Assembly: GCA_902491135.1 (NCBI GenBank)
Contig: CABUGR010000063.1
Coordinates: 1-6,452, forward strand
DNA length: 6,452 bases
Source: an uncultured Collinsella sp.
GTDB taxonomy: Bacteria > Actinomycetota > Coriobacteriia > Coriobacteriales > Coriobacteriaceae
Direction: 5' to 3'
Notes under the pieces: model-generated
Databases searched by the model: none
What the model saw: the letters and a program-made list of their open reading frames with translations, nothing else
Told to the model about the DNA's origin: nothing
Position numbers and translations under genes: made by a program
Shown here: piece by piece, positions 1-5,579 of the stretch
Numbering within the stretch: position 1 is the stretch's first letter
How the letters are laid out: each line of letters opens with the position of its first letter

Positions 1-960
1 AAGGTCGACGACCTGCGCTATGGCGAGAATCCTCAGCAGAAGGCCACGGTCTATCGCTTTGCCGAGGGCTGCGAGAACACCGCGAGCTCGCAGTTCCCGC
101 TCGTTGGCTCCGAGCAGATCCAGGGCAAGCCGCTCAGCTACAACAACTATCTGGATGCCGACGCCGCTTGGAACCTGGTCCGCGAGTTCGAGGAGCCGGC
201 CTGCGTGATCCTCAAGCACCAGAACCCCTGCGGTTCCGCCGTTGCCGAGGACATCACGGCCGCCTACGACCGCGCCTTCGCCTGCGATCCCAAGAGCGCC
301 TTCGGCGGCATCATCGCCTGCAACCGCGAGGTTCCCTATGAGCTGGTCGAGCACTTTGCCGATCAGAACAAGCAGTTCGTCGAGGTTATCATCGCCCCGA
401 GCTACACTGCCGAGGCGCTCGAGCGCATGTCCAAGCGTCCCAACCTGCGCGTGCTGGCTACCGGCGGCGTGGACCACGGCGCCCAAGTGGAGCTGCGCTC
501 CGTCGACGGCGGCATGCTGGTGCAGGAAGTCGACCACGTGACCGAGGATCCCGCGACCTTCACGTTCCCCACCGACCGCAAGCCCACCGACGCTGAGATG
601 GCCGAGCTCGAGTTTGCCTGGAAGGTCTGCAAGGGCGTCAAGTCCAACGCCATCCTGGTTTCCAAGGGTAAGGCCGGCATTGGCATGGGCCCCGGTCAGC
701 CCAACCGCGTTGACTCTGCACTGCTTGCCTGCGAGCGCGCCGAGGACTTCTGCGAGCGCGAGGGCGTGGAGAAGGGCGGCTTTGCCTGTGCAAGCGACGC
801 GTTCTTCCCGTTCCGCGACAACGTCGACGTGCTTGCCGCGCACGGCGTGACCTGCATCATCCAGCCCGGCGGCTCCAAGCGCGACGACGAGAGCGTCCAG
901 GCCTGCAACGAGCACAATATTGCGATGGTCTTCACGGGGGCCCGCCACTTCCGCCACTAA
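1..960 (+). CDS. purH: Bifunctional purine biosynthesis protein PurH, C-terminal part (AICAR transformylase), 5' truncated
   Basis: The frame is open from base 1 to the TAA at 958-960, giving 319 residues of a protein that is normally about 510-530 long. The missing N-terminal part would hold the IMP cyclohydrolase domain. What remains is the AICAR formyltransferase domain, which transfers a formyl group from 10-formyltetrahydrofolate to AICAR in the last steps of IMP synthesis in the cytosol. Visible hallmarks are LRYGENPQQ at residues 5-13, the KHQNPCG active-site block at 72-78 (the Lys-His pair is catalytic in the family), a GMGPGQ..RVDS block near residues 228-239, SDAFFPF near 266-272, and the typical RHFRH end. 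An internal GTG at 205 could be mistaken for a start, but the homology runs unbroken from base 1. No frameshift or missing key residue is seen. Identification is secure. Confidence 0.97.
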   Translation, partial: KVDDLRYGENPQQKATVYRFAEGCENTASSQFPLVGSEQIQGKPLSYNNYLDADAAWNLVREFEEPACVILKHQNPCGSAVAEDITAAYDRAFACDPKSAFGGIIACNREVPYELVEHFADQNKQFVEVIIAPSYTAEALERMSKRPNLRVLATGGVDHGAQVELRSVDGGMLVQEVDHVTEDPATFTFPTDRKPTDAEMAELEFAWKVCKGVKSNAILVSKGKAGIGMGPGQPNRVDSALLACERAEDFCEREGVEKGGFACASDAFFPFRDNVDVLAAHGVTCIIQPGGSKRDDESVQACNEHNIAMVFTGARHFRH

Positions 961-966
961 GTAGGG

Positions 967-1087
967 AGGTGGCGCTGCGGCTTGCCCAGCCACCGCACCT
1001 TGCCGCTCATTCGTCGCTCGCGTACCCAAGTACGCGTCGCTCCTCTTTCACGGCAATCTGCGGCACCTGGGCAACCCTCGCCGACCT
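967..1087. repeat. 121-bp imperfect palindrome downstream of purH
   Basis: Two arms of about 60 bases are imperfect inverted copies around a centre near 1027-1028. Matching blocks are AGGT 967-970 with ACCT 1084-1087, TTGCCCAG 982-989 with CTGGGCAA 1067-1074, CCGCA 993-997 with TGCGG 1059-1063, TTGCCG 1000-1005 with CGGCAA 1051-1056, and CGCGTAC 1019-1025 with GTACGCG 1030-1036. The pairs stay in register to within one or two bases, so a transcript could fold into one long interrupted hairpin. No open frame is convincing here. It could be a dispersed intergenic repeat (REP- or MITE-like) or a processing or termination structure for purH mRNA. Copy number cannot be judged from one window. Confidence 0.75.
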
Positions 1088-1159
1088 GTTAGGTTGACTG
1101 GGGAGGATGGGATGTTATCTCGTCCCTTGGACTAGCCTCGCTTCTAAAATAATCTCCGC

Positions 1160-1195
1160 AAAAGACGGTCGCTCCGTTTGGAGGGCCGTCTTTTT
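1160..1195 (+). terminator. Intrinsic terminator downstream of purH
   Basis: AAAAGACGG (1160-1168) pairs with CCGTCTTTT (1186-1194). Inside it CTCC (1172-1175) pairs with GGAG (1180-1183) around a GTTT loop, and a run of five T ends the structure at 1195. The A-rich left flank makes the hairpin usable on the minus strand too. It most likely ends the purH transcript and insulates the next gene, whose start lies 17 bases further on. Confidence 0.85.
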
Positions 1196-1203
1196 GGTAT
1201 AAG
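1195..1203 (+). promoter_or_regulatory. Candidate extended -10 promoter for the 1212-1943 gene
   Basis: TGG directly followed by TATAAG fits an extended -10 element (TGn plus five of six matches to TATAAT). It starts at the last T of the terminator. No good -35 is seen 16-18 bases upstream, which extended -10 promoters tolerate. Transcription would begin near 1209-1211, leaving the first ATG at 1212 essentially leaderless and favouring the second start at 1236. This is a pattern match only. Confidence 0.4.
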
Positions 1204-1211
1204 AGGACGGA

Positions 1212-1943
1212 ATGACTAACACGAAAGGTATGACCATGCCCCAGATTGATGATGCCGAGCTGTTTGGCAATGCCGAGGATCAGCGTGCGTACGAGGACTT
1301 TTGCGCCAATCAGGAGGCGGTCGAGAAGTTTACGCTCGACAAGCCCGCGCTTGTCTGCCGTTGGCGCATGTCCAACAAAAAGGTACCCATGCTCAACCGT
1401 CACATCCGCGCGCTGTCTGAGCGCCTGGTGCAGGGCGAGCCACTCACCCATAACATGCTCAGCTGGGCCAAACAGCACGTTGAGTGGTCGCTTGCCGAGG
1501 GCGATTACACCGCACGCGACGGCGTGCTCATGCTGGTGATCGACATCAACGGCAACGCCGCCATGACGGTGGGGGAGTACGAGCCGCTCGCCGATACGTC
1601 GGCCAAGGCGCTGCGTGCCCGTTCCGCAGAGGCCCGCTCCGAGGCCGACGAAACCGGCGTGGCGCCCGAGCTGCTCGCCGCCGTCAACAACGGCGAGCTC
1701 GCCTTTGTGGTGCCAGCGGACGAGTGTCTGTGTGGCACGGCGACGCTCATCGAGCAGCTGGCCCAGACCAAGGGAATCCCGGTCACGCGCGTAGACATTC
1801 CCGCGCAGCTCAAGGGTGCGCTGTTCCTAGTGAGCGACGAGCACGGCGTGGTCCCCGCGACCGAGACGAACGCCGCCGAGGCCGACGCCGCCACGGTCGC
1901 CTTCTTCGCCGAAGGCTACGAAAAGCTCCGTGCCCGCCGCTAA
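1212..1943 (+). CDS. Uncharacterised cytosolic protein, about 243 residues
   Basis: I do not recognise this protein. It is open from ATG 1212 to TAA 1941-1943 with the same GC-rich codon use as its neighbours, so it is very likely real. No signal peptide or membrane segment is visible, and the sequence is acidic and alanine/glutamate-rich. Two ordered-looking parts, about residues 20-125 (containing RWRMSNKKVPMLNRHIRALS and a GVLMLVIDINGNAAMTVGEY strand-like stretch) and about 150-210 (FVVPADECLCGTATLIEQLA), are joined by a charged Ala/Glu/Arg segment at 130-148. Cysteines sit at 31, 49, 172 and 174, the last two as C-L-C. The start is uncertain. ATG 1212 has AGAGGA four bases upstream. ATG 1236 (giving MPQIDDAELF) has GAAAGG seven bases upstream and fits the TATAAG element better. 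It stands alone between the purH terminator and the two-component operon; no function is assigned. Confidence 0.85.
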   Translation: MTNTKGMTMPQIDDAELFGNAEDQRAYEDFCANQEAVEKFTLDKPALVCRWRMSNKKVPMLNRHIRALSERLVQGEPLTHNMLSWAKQHVEWSLAEGDYTARDGVLMLVIDINGNAAMTVGEYEPLADTSAKALRARSAEARSEADETGVAPELLAAVNNGELAFVVPADECLCGTATLIEQLAQTKGIPVTRVDIPAQLKGALFLVSDEHGVVPATETNAAEADAATVAFFAEGYEKLRARR

Positions 1944-1986
1944 ATGATTTTTCTGGGACGGGGATTAAAGAATCATTTTGGTCCCC
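1942..1986. repeat. Nested inverted repeats after the 1212-1943 gene
   Basis: AAATGATT (1942-1949, beginning in the stop codon) is matched perfectly by AATCATTT (1971-1978). GGGAC (1955-1959), inside that loop, can pair with GTCCC (1981-1985) beyond it; GGGGA (1960-1964) could compete for the same partner. The geometry is that of an H-type pseudoknot or two alternative hairpins. There is no T run, so it is not a standard terminator. Confidence 0.5.
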
Positions 1987-2047
1987 GCCGCCGCTGCGAG
2001 TGCGAGGCGGACAAAACGCCCCCGCTCGCGAACAGTTCTGTCACCTT

Positions 2048-2074
2048 GGTACCGCGCGCGGTGCGCACCTGCAG
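2048..2074. repeat. Cluster of overlapping palindromes upstream of the response regulator
   Basis: Four perfect palindromes overlap or abut: GGTACC 2048-2053, ACCGCGCGCGGT 2051-2062, GGTGCGCACC 2060-2069 and CTGCAG 2069-2074. They lie 49-75 bases before the regulator start, the right distance for an operator, with a CATAAT (2084-2089) just downstream as a weak -10 candidate. Short palindromes are common in GC-rich DNA, so the regulatory role is only a suggestion. Confidence 0.35.
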
Positions 2075-2122
2075 TTTCGCAGCCATAATGGTGGCAAGAC
2101 AACCAAGAGGGGAGCGAAATCC

Positions 2123-2794
2123 ATGGCGCTGATTTATGTCGTTGAAGACGACGAGCCCATTCGTCGTGAGCTTGTCGACATCCTTGCCCGCGCCGGGTTT
2201 GAAATCGAGGCCTGCGAATCGTTTGAGCATGTCTCGCGCGATATTCTCGCCGCCGCGCCCGACCTGGTGCTGCTCGATCTCACACTCCCTGTCAAAGACG
2301 GCCAGCACATCTGCCATGAGGTCCGTCGCGAATCCGAGGTCCCCATCATCGTTCTCACGTCGCGCACGACCGAGATCGACGAGGTCATGGCCATGACGCT
2401 CGGCGCGGACGACTTTGTTCCCAAGCCCTATAGCGCGCGCGTGCTTGTGGCGCGCATCAACGCACTGCTGCGTCGCACCGCGGCGGCGGGCGAGCGCAGC
2501 ACGCTCGTCCACAAGGGACTGGAGCTCGACCTCGCACGCTCCATGGTCACCAACACGCAAACGGGCACCAGCACCGAGCTCACCAAAAACGAGCTGCGTA
2601 TCCTCTCGCTGCTTCTGAGCCGCGCGGGCAAGATCGTTTCGCGCTCGGCTATCATGCAGGACCTGTGGGACTCCGACGCCTTCGTGGACGACAATACGCT
2701 CACTGTCAACATCAACCGCCTGCGCACCACGCTCGAAAAAATCGGCATCAAGGGGTATTTGACGACGCACCGCGGCCAGGGCTATTCGGTCTAG
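2123..2794 (+). CDS. OmpR/PhoB-family response regulator
   Basis: This 223-residue DNA-binding response regulator has the usual family length. The receiver domain (about residues 1-117) shows the acidic pocket E8-D9-D10, the phosphoacceptor D52 in LVLLDLTLPVKDG, T79 and the invariant K101 in FVPKPY. The C-terminal winged helix (about 127-223) has the typical ELTKNELRILSLLL segment, the recognition-helix region NTLTVNINRLRTTLE and the terminal THRGQGYSV hairpin. All phosphorylation residues are intact. The start at ATG 2123 is fixed by AGAGGGGAG at 2106-2114 and by the domain beginning at residue 3. The frame is open further upstream but carries only low-complexity Arg/Ala sequence. It is followed after nine bases by its kinase gene, so the two are co-transcribed. 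The pairing suggests a BceR-like envelope-stress regulator, but no transporter target gene lies in this window. Confidence 0.95.
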   Translation: MALIYVVEDDEPIRRELVDILARAGFEIEACESFEHVSRDILAAAPDLVLLDLTLPVKDGQHICHEVRRESEVPIIVLTSRTTEIDEVMAMTLGADDFVPKPYSARVLVARINALLRRTAAAGERSTLVHKGLELDLARSMVTNTQTGTSTELTKNELRILSLLLSRAGKIVSRSAIMQDLWDSDAFVDDNTLTVNINRLRTTLEKIGIKGYLTTHRGQGYSV

Positions 2795-2803
2795 GGGACG
2801 GCT

Positions 2804-3847
2804 ATGTCGTTTGCCAAGTTCTTTAAAGACGCGCTGCTTCCCGTCGCCGTGTGGGCGTGCGGCGTGCTGCTGAGCTGCTTTGTGCTGACGGTCGCTGGTG
2901 CTTCGACATCTATCGTGGTCGTGGCGGTCGGCGTGTCCTTTATCTTTGGTATGCTCGGCATCGTGATCGAGTACGCGCGCCGTCGTCGTTTTCTGCGCCA
3001 GCTGGAGCGTGCGGCAGAGGAGCTCGAGAGTCCCGCATGGGTGCAGGAGATGGTGCAATGCCCGACCTATGCCGAGGGCGAGCTCGAGTACGAGGTCTTG
3101 CGCCGGGTGGGCAAAGCCGCCTGCGACGAGGTTGCCGAAGGCCGGCGTCAGACCGATGACTATCGCGACTATATCGAGAGCTGGGTCCACGAGGCCAAGC
3201 TGCCTCTGGCGGCGGCTCACCTGATTTTGGAAAACCTTGATGGCAGCGAAGACGACCTGTCGCGTGTGGATGACCTGGGCCGCGAGCTGGCTCGCGTGGA
3301 GCGCTATATCGACCAGGCGCTGTACTACGCGCGCTCGGAAGTCGTGGAGCGCGACTACCTGATTCGCCGCTGGGGTCTCAAGACCTTGGTGACGGGCGCG
3401 ATTAAAGCCAACGCGCGTGAGCTCATCGCGGCGCACGTGGCGCCGGTGTGCGGGAACCTTGACTTTGAGGTCTTTACCGACGAGAAGTGGCTCGAGTTTA
3501 TTCTGGGGCAGCTCATCCAGAACAGCATTAAATACGCGCGCGAGGACGGCGCGAAGATCGTGTTTTCGGGCGCGTTGCTGGACGAGGGCCTGGCAAGCGA
3601 GCGCATCGAGCTCACTGTCGCGGACAACGGCTGCGGCGTGAGCGCGGCCGACCTGCCGCGCGTGTTCGAGAAGGGCTTTACCGGCGACAACGGCCGCACC
3701 ACTAAGCGCGCAACGGGCATCGGCCTCTACCTGGTGGCGCGCCTCTGCTCCAAGATGGGCATCGACGTCACCGCGGCATCCGAGCCCGGCAAAGGCTTTG
3801 TCGTCACGTTTGCCTTCTCGACCAACAAGTTTCAATACTTTGAGTAG
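2804..3847 (+). CDS. Short two-helix membrane sensor histidine kinase, BceS-like
   Basis: The protein has 347 residues. Two membrane helices at about 9-31 and 36-57 are joined by only a few residues, so there is no extracellular sensor domain. This is the layout of intramembrane-sensing kinases that in Firmicutes detect cell-wall-active peptides together with BceAB-type transporters. A basic stretch YARRRRFLRQ (57-66) leads into the cytosol. The phosphoacceptor is H129 in YIESWVHEAKLPLA. The ATPase domain has the N box (LIQNSIKYA, N240), the G1 box (DNGCGV, 274-279), the F box (FEKGF, 288-292) and the G2 box (ATGIGLYL, 303-310). IDQALYYARSE (169-179) is typical of the BceS group. AGGGGA at 2793-2798 overlaps the upstream stop and gives a spacing of five bases. 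The leucine at 133 replaces the Thr/Asn often needed for phosphatase activity. The BceS-like label is from architecture, not from a search. Confidence 0.92.
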   Translation: MSFAKFFKDALLPVAVWACGVLLSCFVLTVAGASTSIVVVAVGVSFIFGMLGIVIEYARRRRFLRQLERAAEELESPAWVQEMVQCPTYAEGELEYEVLRRVGKAACDEVAEGRRQTDDYRDYIESWVHEAKLPLAAAHLILENLDGSEDDLSRVDDLGRELARVERYIDQALYYARSEVVERDYLIRRWGLKTLVTGAIKANARELIAAHVAPVCGNLDFEVFTDEKWLEFILGQLIQNSIKYAREDGAKIVFSGALLDEGLASERIELTVADNGCGVSAADLPRVFEKGFTGDNGRTTKRATGIGLYLVARLCSKMGIDVTAASEPGKGFVVTFAFSTNKFQYFE

Positions 3848-3890
3848 TCGTCGCGGTGTAACGTCCCGGAGCGTCATTCACGTTAAGACA

Positions 3891-3910
3891 ATTATCCCAA
3901 ACGGGATAAT
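3891..3910. promoter_or_regulatory. HipB operator 1
   Basis: ATTATCCCAAACGGGATAAT consists of perfect 8-bp arms around an AAAC centre. The core resembles the known Escherichia coli HipB site, TATCC-N8-GGATA, but with a 6-base gap. It lies 54 bases before the hipB start and is the exact reverse complement of operator 2, so it is very likely an autoregulatory site for HipB or HipBA. Confidence 0.85.
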
Positions 3911-3922
3911 TCCATCATGATG

Positions 3923-3931
3923 TGCTATGAT
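3923..3931 (+). promoter_or_regulatory. Extended -10 promoter of hipBA
   Basis: TGC followed by TATGAT is a clear extended -10 element, with TATGAT matching TATAAT at five of six positions. No consensus -35 is present, as expected for this class. The hexamer overlaps the outer arm of operator 2, and the predicted start near 3938 falls within that operator, so bound HipB would block the polymerase. GATAAT at 3905-3910 in operator 1, with TTAAGA at 3883-3888 upstream, is a second, weaker candidate. Confidence 0.6.
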
Positions 3932-3954
3932 TATCCCGTTTGGGATAATCATAG
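3925..3954. promoter_or_regulatory. HipB operator 2 within a longer palindrome
   Basis: The 20-bp core ATTATCCCGTTTGGGATAAT (3930-3949) is the reverse complement of operator 1. Here symmetry continues to 13-bp perfect arms, 3925-3937 and 3942-3954, around a GTTT centre. The centres of the two operators are 39 bp apart, a little under four helical turns. The right end touches the hipB ribosome site (AGGGGA, 3953-3958), so transcripts starting upstream could also hide that site in a hairpin. Confidence 0.85.
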
Positions 3955-3963
3955 GGGATTAGC

Positions 3964-4209
3964 ATGCAAGACTGGAATGAGCGAACGATTTTTGACCCAG
4001 CTGAACTCGGTGCATATTTGCGTGAGCGCCGGAAGAAGCTCGGTTATACCCAACGCGATGTGGCTGATTTCAACCAGTGCAGTTTGCGCTTTGTGAGCGA
4101 GCTTGAGCGTGGAAAGGCGGGTGCCAATCTTCGCCAAACCCTTCAAATCGCTAACAGCTTGGGGGTCGATTTGATCCTGAGGGAGAGGGGCGACGGCTCA
4201 TGGCATTAA
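3964..4209 (+). CDS. hipB: HipB-like antitoxin, HTH transcriptional repressor
   Basis: The 81-residue protein contains an Xre/Cro-type helix-turn-helix at about residues 14-72. ELGAYLRERRKKLGYTQRDVA forms the first helices and CSLRFVSELERGKAGANLRQTL forms the recognition helix and following turn. The size matches HipB antitoxins (about 80-90 residues), which bind HipA, hold it inactive, and repress their own operon as dimers. Two near-perfect palindromes sit just upstream. ATG 3964 has AGGGGA (3953-3958) five bases away. The 3' end overlaps hipA by 10 bases, implying coupled translation and co-transcription. The tail ends in GDGSWH; the C-terminal tail of E. coli HipB also ends in a Trp and contacts HipA, so W80 may do likewise, but this is inference. 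Codon use looks less GC-rich than in the two-component genes. Confidence 0.92.
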   Translation: MQDWNERTIFDPAELGAYLRERRKKLGYTQRDVADFNQCSLRFVSELERGKAGANLRQTLQIANSLGVDLILRERGDGSWH

Positions 4210-5489
4210 AGGTTTATCGTGAGTATCGGGGAACGTTTGAGCTGGTCGGAGAATTTGAGAGGGCCGACCCCGTAAACGAGACGTTTGCATATGATGAGGG
4301 ATATCTTGAACGCGACGATGCTGCCGCACTCTCAGCTTCTCTTCCCTTGCGACATGAGCCATATGCCAGCAATGAGTTTTCGGCCTTCTTTTCGGGCATG
4401 CTTCCCGAGGGCCCGGTTCGGCATGAGCTGTCGATGCGTTTTCAAATCCCCCAGTCAGACTATTTATCGATGCTCGAGCGTTTGGGCGATGAGTGCGTTG
4501 GTGCCTTGAGGTTTCTCGGCGATGAGAAATCGAGCTACGATCCGGGCTATCGTCCTCTGCAAGACGAGGATTTTGAGGCACTTTCTAAGGCGGAAGTGTT
4601 TGAGATTGCAAATGATATGCAGGATTCGAGGCTGTCGTTGGCGGGCGCTCAGTCTAAAACCGGTTGGTTTTTACCGCGCGGTAAAGATGCAAAAAAGGCC
4701 GGGTCGGGGGATTGGATGCTGCCGCTCGGCTCTGCCCCCTCGACTCACATAGTCAAGATTGCTTCAACTAAACATCCGGATTTGCCGTTCAACGAATTAA
4801 TTTGCATGACGGCAGCGTCTGCTGCTGGGCTTGAAATTGCCCGTTCAGAAGCTTCGGATACGATTCCTGGTGCGTTCTTTTCCGAGCGTTATGACAGAAT
4901 CTGGAGCAATGAGCCGCCGTCGATGAGCGGATTCGATGTGCCTCTGAGGCTGCATCAGGAGGATTTTTGCCAAGCGGTTGGCTGGCCTTCGTATATGAAA
5001 TACGAGACACGTCCCGATAGCTGCTATATGGCTCTTTGCGGCCGATTGATAAGAGAGCAATCGTCTAACGTAATTGCTGATACTCAAATGTTCGCTCGTC
5101 AGGTAATGGTCGATTATGCGTTGGGGAATTGCGACTCGCATCTCAAGAACCATTCGTTTCTTTATAGTCCGAGTTGGCGGGAAAAGAGGTTGGCCCCTGC
5201 ATACGATATTGTTTGCACGACGATAATGGGATACGACCATAATCTTGGGATTGATATTGGGGATCACCGGGTGATCGATGGGGTGACTCCTGAAGATTTC
5301 GAATTCATGTCTCAAGATTTGCATCTGCCACTCAAGATGATCAAGAACATCGCGGCGGAAGTGGCTGAAGAGGTGTCTGCCCAGCTTGCAGAACTTGCCT
5401 CTGCAACCGGAGATTTGGGTCGGGTCGCTCTGAAAATTCAGACGGATTCCGTTGAGAGAATGAGGGTTCTGGAGCAATTCTCAGCCTAA
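4200..5489 (+). CDS. hipA: HipA-type serine/threonine kinase toxin
   Basis: At 429 residues this is a full-length HipA (the E. coli protein has about 440). Such toxins are protein kinases; the E. coli enzyme phosphorylates glutamyl-tRNA synthetase GltX, which blocks charging, raises (p)ppGpp and produces persister cells. The N-terminal HipA subdomain covers about residues 1-110 (with FSAFFSGMLPEG at 60-71). The regulatory loop SLAGAQSKTG is at 146-155, and S146 matches the E. coli autophosphorylation serine S150. The catalytic loop GNCDSHLKN has D312 as base and N317 for the metal. APAYDIV carries D336, the DFG-like metal ligand. All key residues are present, so the toxin looks active. GAGAGGGG (4183-4190) lies nine bases upstream. 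It overlaps hipB by 10 bases, and a hairpin terminator follows within ten bases. The substrate in this organism is unknown. Many AT-rich codons suggest acquisition from outside. Confidence 0.95.
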   Translation: MALKVYREYRGTFELVGEFERADPVNETFAYDEGYLERDDAAALSASLPLRHEPYASNEFSAFFSGMLPEGPVRHELSMRFQIPQSDYLSMLERLGDECVGALRFLGDEKSSYDPGYRPLQDEDFEALSKAEVFEIANDMQDSRLSLAGAQSKTGWFLPRGKDAKKAGSGDWMLPLGSAPSTHIVKIASTKHPDLPFNELICMTAASAAGLEIARSEASDTIPGAFFSERYDRIWSNEPPSMSGFDVPLRLHQEDFCQAVGWPSYMKYETRPDSCYMALCGRLIREQSSNVIADTQMFARQVMVDYALGNCDSHLKNHSFLYSPSWREKRLAPAYDIVCTTIMGYDHNLGIDIGDHRVIDGVTPEDFEFMSQDLHLPLKMIKNIAAEVAEEVSAQLAELASATGDLGRVALKIQTDSVERMRVLEQFSA

Positions 5490-5494
5490 AGCAA

Positions 5495-5526
5495 AGCGGG
5501 GCCACCGTAATGGTGGTCCCGCTCTT
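5495..5526. terminator. Bidirectional hairpin terminator between hipA and the stress protein gene
   Basis: Bases 5495-5506 pair with 5512-5523 in a 12-bp stem with one G-T pair and a five-base loop. After the stem the plus strand has only CTCTT, a weak tail. On the minus strand the stem is followed by TTGCTTT, somewhat better. It sits between two convergent genes and probably serves both, mainly ending hipBA. Confidence 0.7.
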
Positions 5527-5579
5527 GGAAGACTTGGGCACGTGGGCTTGCGCTCCGCGATGCGTTAGGCGTACGTTTG

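Noticed and set aside
1089..1478. A 129-codon minus-strand frame
   Set aside because: It crosses the purH terminator and overlaps the plausible plus-strand gene at 1212-1943, and it has no family resemblance.
1484..2122. Upstream in-frame extension of the response regulator
   Set aside because: The translated stretch is low-complexity Arg/Ala sequence overlapping another gene. A strong ribosome site and the receiver domain both begin at 2123.
1973..3877. A 634-codon open frame on the minus strand opposite the two-component genes
   Set aside because: It is the antisense shadow of two well-identified GC-rich genes. Its protein is Arg/Ala/His-rich with no recognisable domain, and such long shadows are common at this base composition.
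3859..3885. TAACGT...ACGTTA inverted repeat after the kinase gene as a terminator
   Set aside because: It has only six pairs, a 15-base loop and no T run, so no terminator is supported between the kinase gene and hipB and some read-through is possible.
4845..5477. A 210-codon minus-strand frame
   Set aside because: It lies wholly opposite hipA, whose catalytic motifs are intact in the plus frame.
4200..5489. A split HipBST-type system
   Set aside because: The N-terminal subdomain (residues 1-110) is fused to the kinase in one 429-residue protein, so this is classic two-gene hipBA.
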